A stretch of DNA of 7,075 nt. Origin: Pseudomonadota bacterium (GTDB lineage: Bacteria; Myxococcota; Bradymonadia; UBA4248). The notes beneath the pieces were generated by a model, which did not search any database, was not told the DNA's origin, and saw only the letters and a program-made list of their open reading frames with translations. Positions 6,511 to 7,075 of the stretch are shown one piece after another. The translations under genes were made by a program, and so were the position numbers. The stretch's first letter is position 1. Every line of letters starts with the position of its first letter. The stretch lies in NCBI GenBank assembly GCA_017629415.1, contig JAGBXG010000472.1, forward strand, positions 1 to 7,075. The letters run 5' to 3'.

Positions 6511-6910
6511 GCGATGAAAGACGGACATGTAGTCGCTGCGTGACTGGAATCGGTTACGGAGAGGAAAGTCCGGGCTCCACAGTGGAAGGATGATCGCTAA
6601 CGGCGACCGAGGGTGACCTTAGGGATAGTGCCACAGAAAATAAACCGCCTTGGCAACACGTTTCAACGTGACTGAGGTAAGGGTGAAACGGGGAGGTAAG
6701 AGCTCACCGGTGCGGTGGTGACATCGCACGCTTGGTAAACCCCATCCGGAGCAAGATCGAACAAAAGGCGCTGAAAAGCCAGGTTCCACGCCTGTGTCCT
6801 TTGGGTATGATCGCTTGAGGCGGCAGGCAACTGTCGTCCTAGATGAATGACTACACCGGCAGGCTTGTCTGCCGCGACAAAACCCGGCTTATCGGCCGTG
6901 CTTTCATCGC
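6511..6910 (+). ncRNA. rnpB: RNase P RNA, bacterial type A
   Basis: This is the catalytic RNA of RNase P, which removes the 5' leader from tRNA precursors in the cytoplasm together with the RnpA protein. All conserved blocks are present in order: GAGGAAAGTCCGGGCTCC (6561-6578), AGAAAATAAACCGCC (6635-6649), GGTAAGGGTGAAA (6676-6688), GGTAAGAGC (6695-6703), a segment at 6734-6755 ending in CCGGAGCAAG, GGGTATGATCGCTTGAG (6803-6819, with the GGU that pairs with the tRNA CCA end), CTAGATGAATGAC (6839-6851) and ACCCGGCTTATCGG (6882-6895). The ends are set by helix P1: 6511-6524 pairs with 6896-6910, 14 base pairs with one bulged G at 6900. P3 is CGTGAC (6539-6544) with GTTACG (6553-6558). An extra hairpin at 6857-6874, absent from E. 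coli, corresponds to P19 of other bacteria. The length of about 400 is normal. Confidence 0.97.
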
Positions 6911-6920
6911 ATCTCTTTTT

Positions 6921-6950
6921 GAGCGGGCGCTATGATATACGCGCCCGTTT
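6921..6950 (+). other. GC-rich hairpin between rnpB and its terminator
   Basis: CGGGCGC (6924-6930) pairs with GCGCCCG (6941-6947) around a ten-base loop TATGATATAC. G-T and A-T pairs extend the stem by up to three. Only three T follow before GG, so it is a poor terminator alone. It may help 3'-end processing or act as the first of two termination signals. Confidence 0.6.
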
Positions 6951-6951
6951 G

Positions 6952-7001
6952 GCCCGGGCTATTTCGCTCATGCTTCGCGAAATACGCCCGGGCATTTTTT
7001 T
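6952..7001 (+). terminator. strong intrinsic terminator of rnpB
   Basis: The arm 6952-6967 (GCCCGGGC then TATTTCGC) pairs over 16 base pairs with 6977-6993, with a single bulged G and a nine-base loop at 6968-6976. One A and seven T (6995-7001) follow directly, a textbook rho-independent terminator on the + strand. There is no T run on the opposite strand, so it works in one direction only. Confidence 0.92.
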
Positions 7002-7075
7002 GTGCGGTAAAATCACACGGCTGCGTTGTTTTCAGAGCTACTTTCAAAATGAGGATAATATATCTGGGCAAATGC
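7002..7075. other. short stretch after the terminator, no supported gene
   Basis: These 74 bases hold no complete feature. An ATG at 7049 opens a frame that runs to the window edge (MRIIYLGKC), but it has no Shine-Dalgarno. The overlapping GATAAT at 7054-7059 could instead be a -10 box, though only a weak TTCAGA lies 17 bases upstream. Neither reading can be settled with so little sequence. Confidence 0.3.

Noticed and set aside
6313..6543. Plus-strand open frame running into rnpB
   Set aside because: It overlaps the divergent promoters and the 5' part of RNase P RNA, and its product looks random.
6931..6940. TATGAT-like -10 box in the hairpin loop
   Set aside because: No -35 element lies 16-18 bases upstream, and the sequence is the loop of a GC-rich stem inside the rnpB 3' region.
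1..7075. Mobile elements or tRNA genes
   Set aside because: No transposase or integrase frame, no terminal inverted repeats and no cloverleaf were found. The only strong inverted repeats are the two hairpins after rnpB and those inside it.

Overview
The window looks like chromosomal DNA of a Gram-negative bacterium of moderate GC, most likely a Myxococcota or Bradymonadales-type deltaproteobacterial relative. The clues are a eukaryotic-like Ser/Thr kinase with a large TPR region, two predicted lipoproteins with YVTN-type propeller repeats, and a run of Cys-bounded DNDGDG repeats of the kind common in secreted proteins of that group. This placement is inferred from gene content. No sequence search was possible.

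Layout from right to left. Bases 6511-6910 on the + strand encode RNase P RNA (rnpB). It has a good promoter on its left, a hairpin on its right, and then a strong intrinsic terminator at 6952-7001. Bases 7002-7075 hold no gene that can be supported. Divergent from rnpB, a compact minus-strand operon runs from 6401 to 2029. It contains a 416-residue propeller lipoprotein (TTG start), an 854-residue lipoprotein with propeller strands and four calcium-loop-like repeats (4-base ATGA overlap with the first gene), and a 183-residue protein with two biotinyl-like domains (9 bases after the previous stop). After 109 bases with a good sigma70-type promoter comes a third minus-strand unit. This is a TPR-plus-Ser/Thr-kinase gene whose 3' end lies beyond base 1.

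How the parts may work together. The two lipoproteins are very probably co-translated and act together in the envelope. The biotinyl-like protein is predicted to be cytoplasmic, because it has no signal peptide, so its place in this operon is unexplained. The kinase has its own promoter, but no clear terminator separates it from the operon. It could therefore be partly co-expressed and could regulate the envelope module. That last link is inference.

The most unusual points are: the apparent internal duplication in the biotinyl-like protein, with only one intact lysine motif; the odd operon partnership; the abrupt codon-usage change inside the kinase gene; the nearly shared -35 element of the divergent promoters; and a three-codon upstream ORF that overlaps the TTG start of the first lipoprotein.
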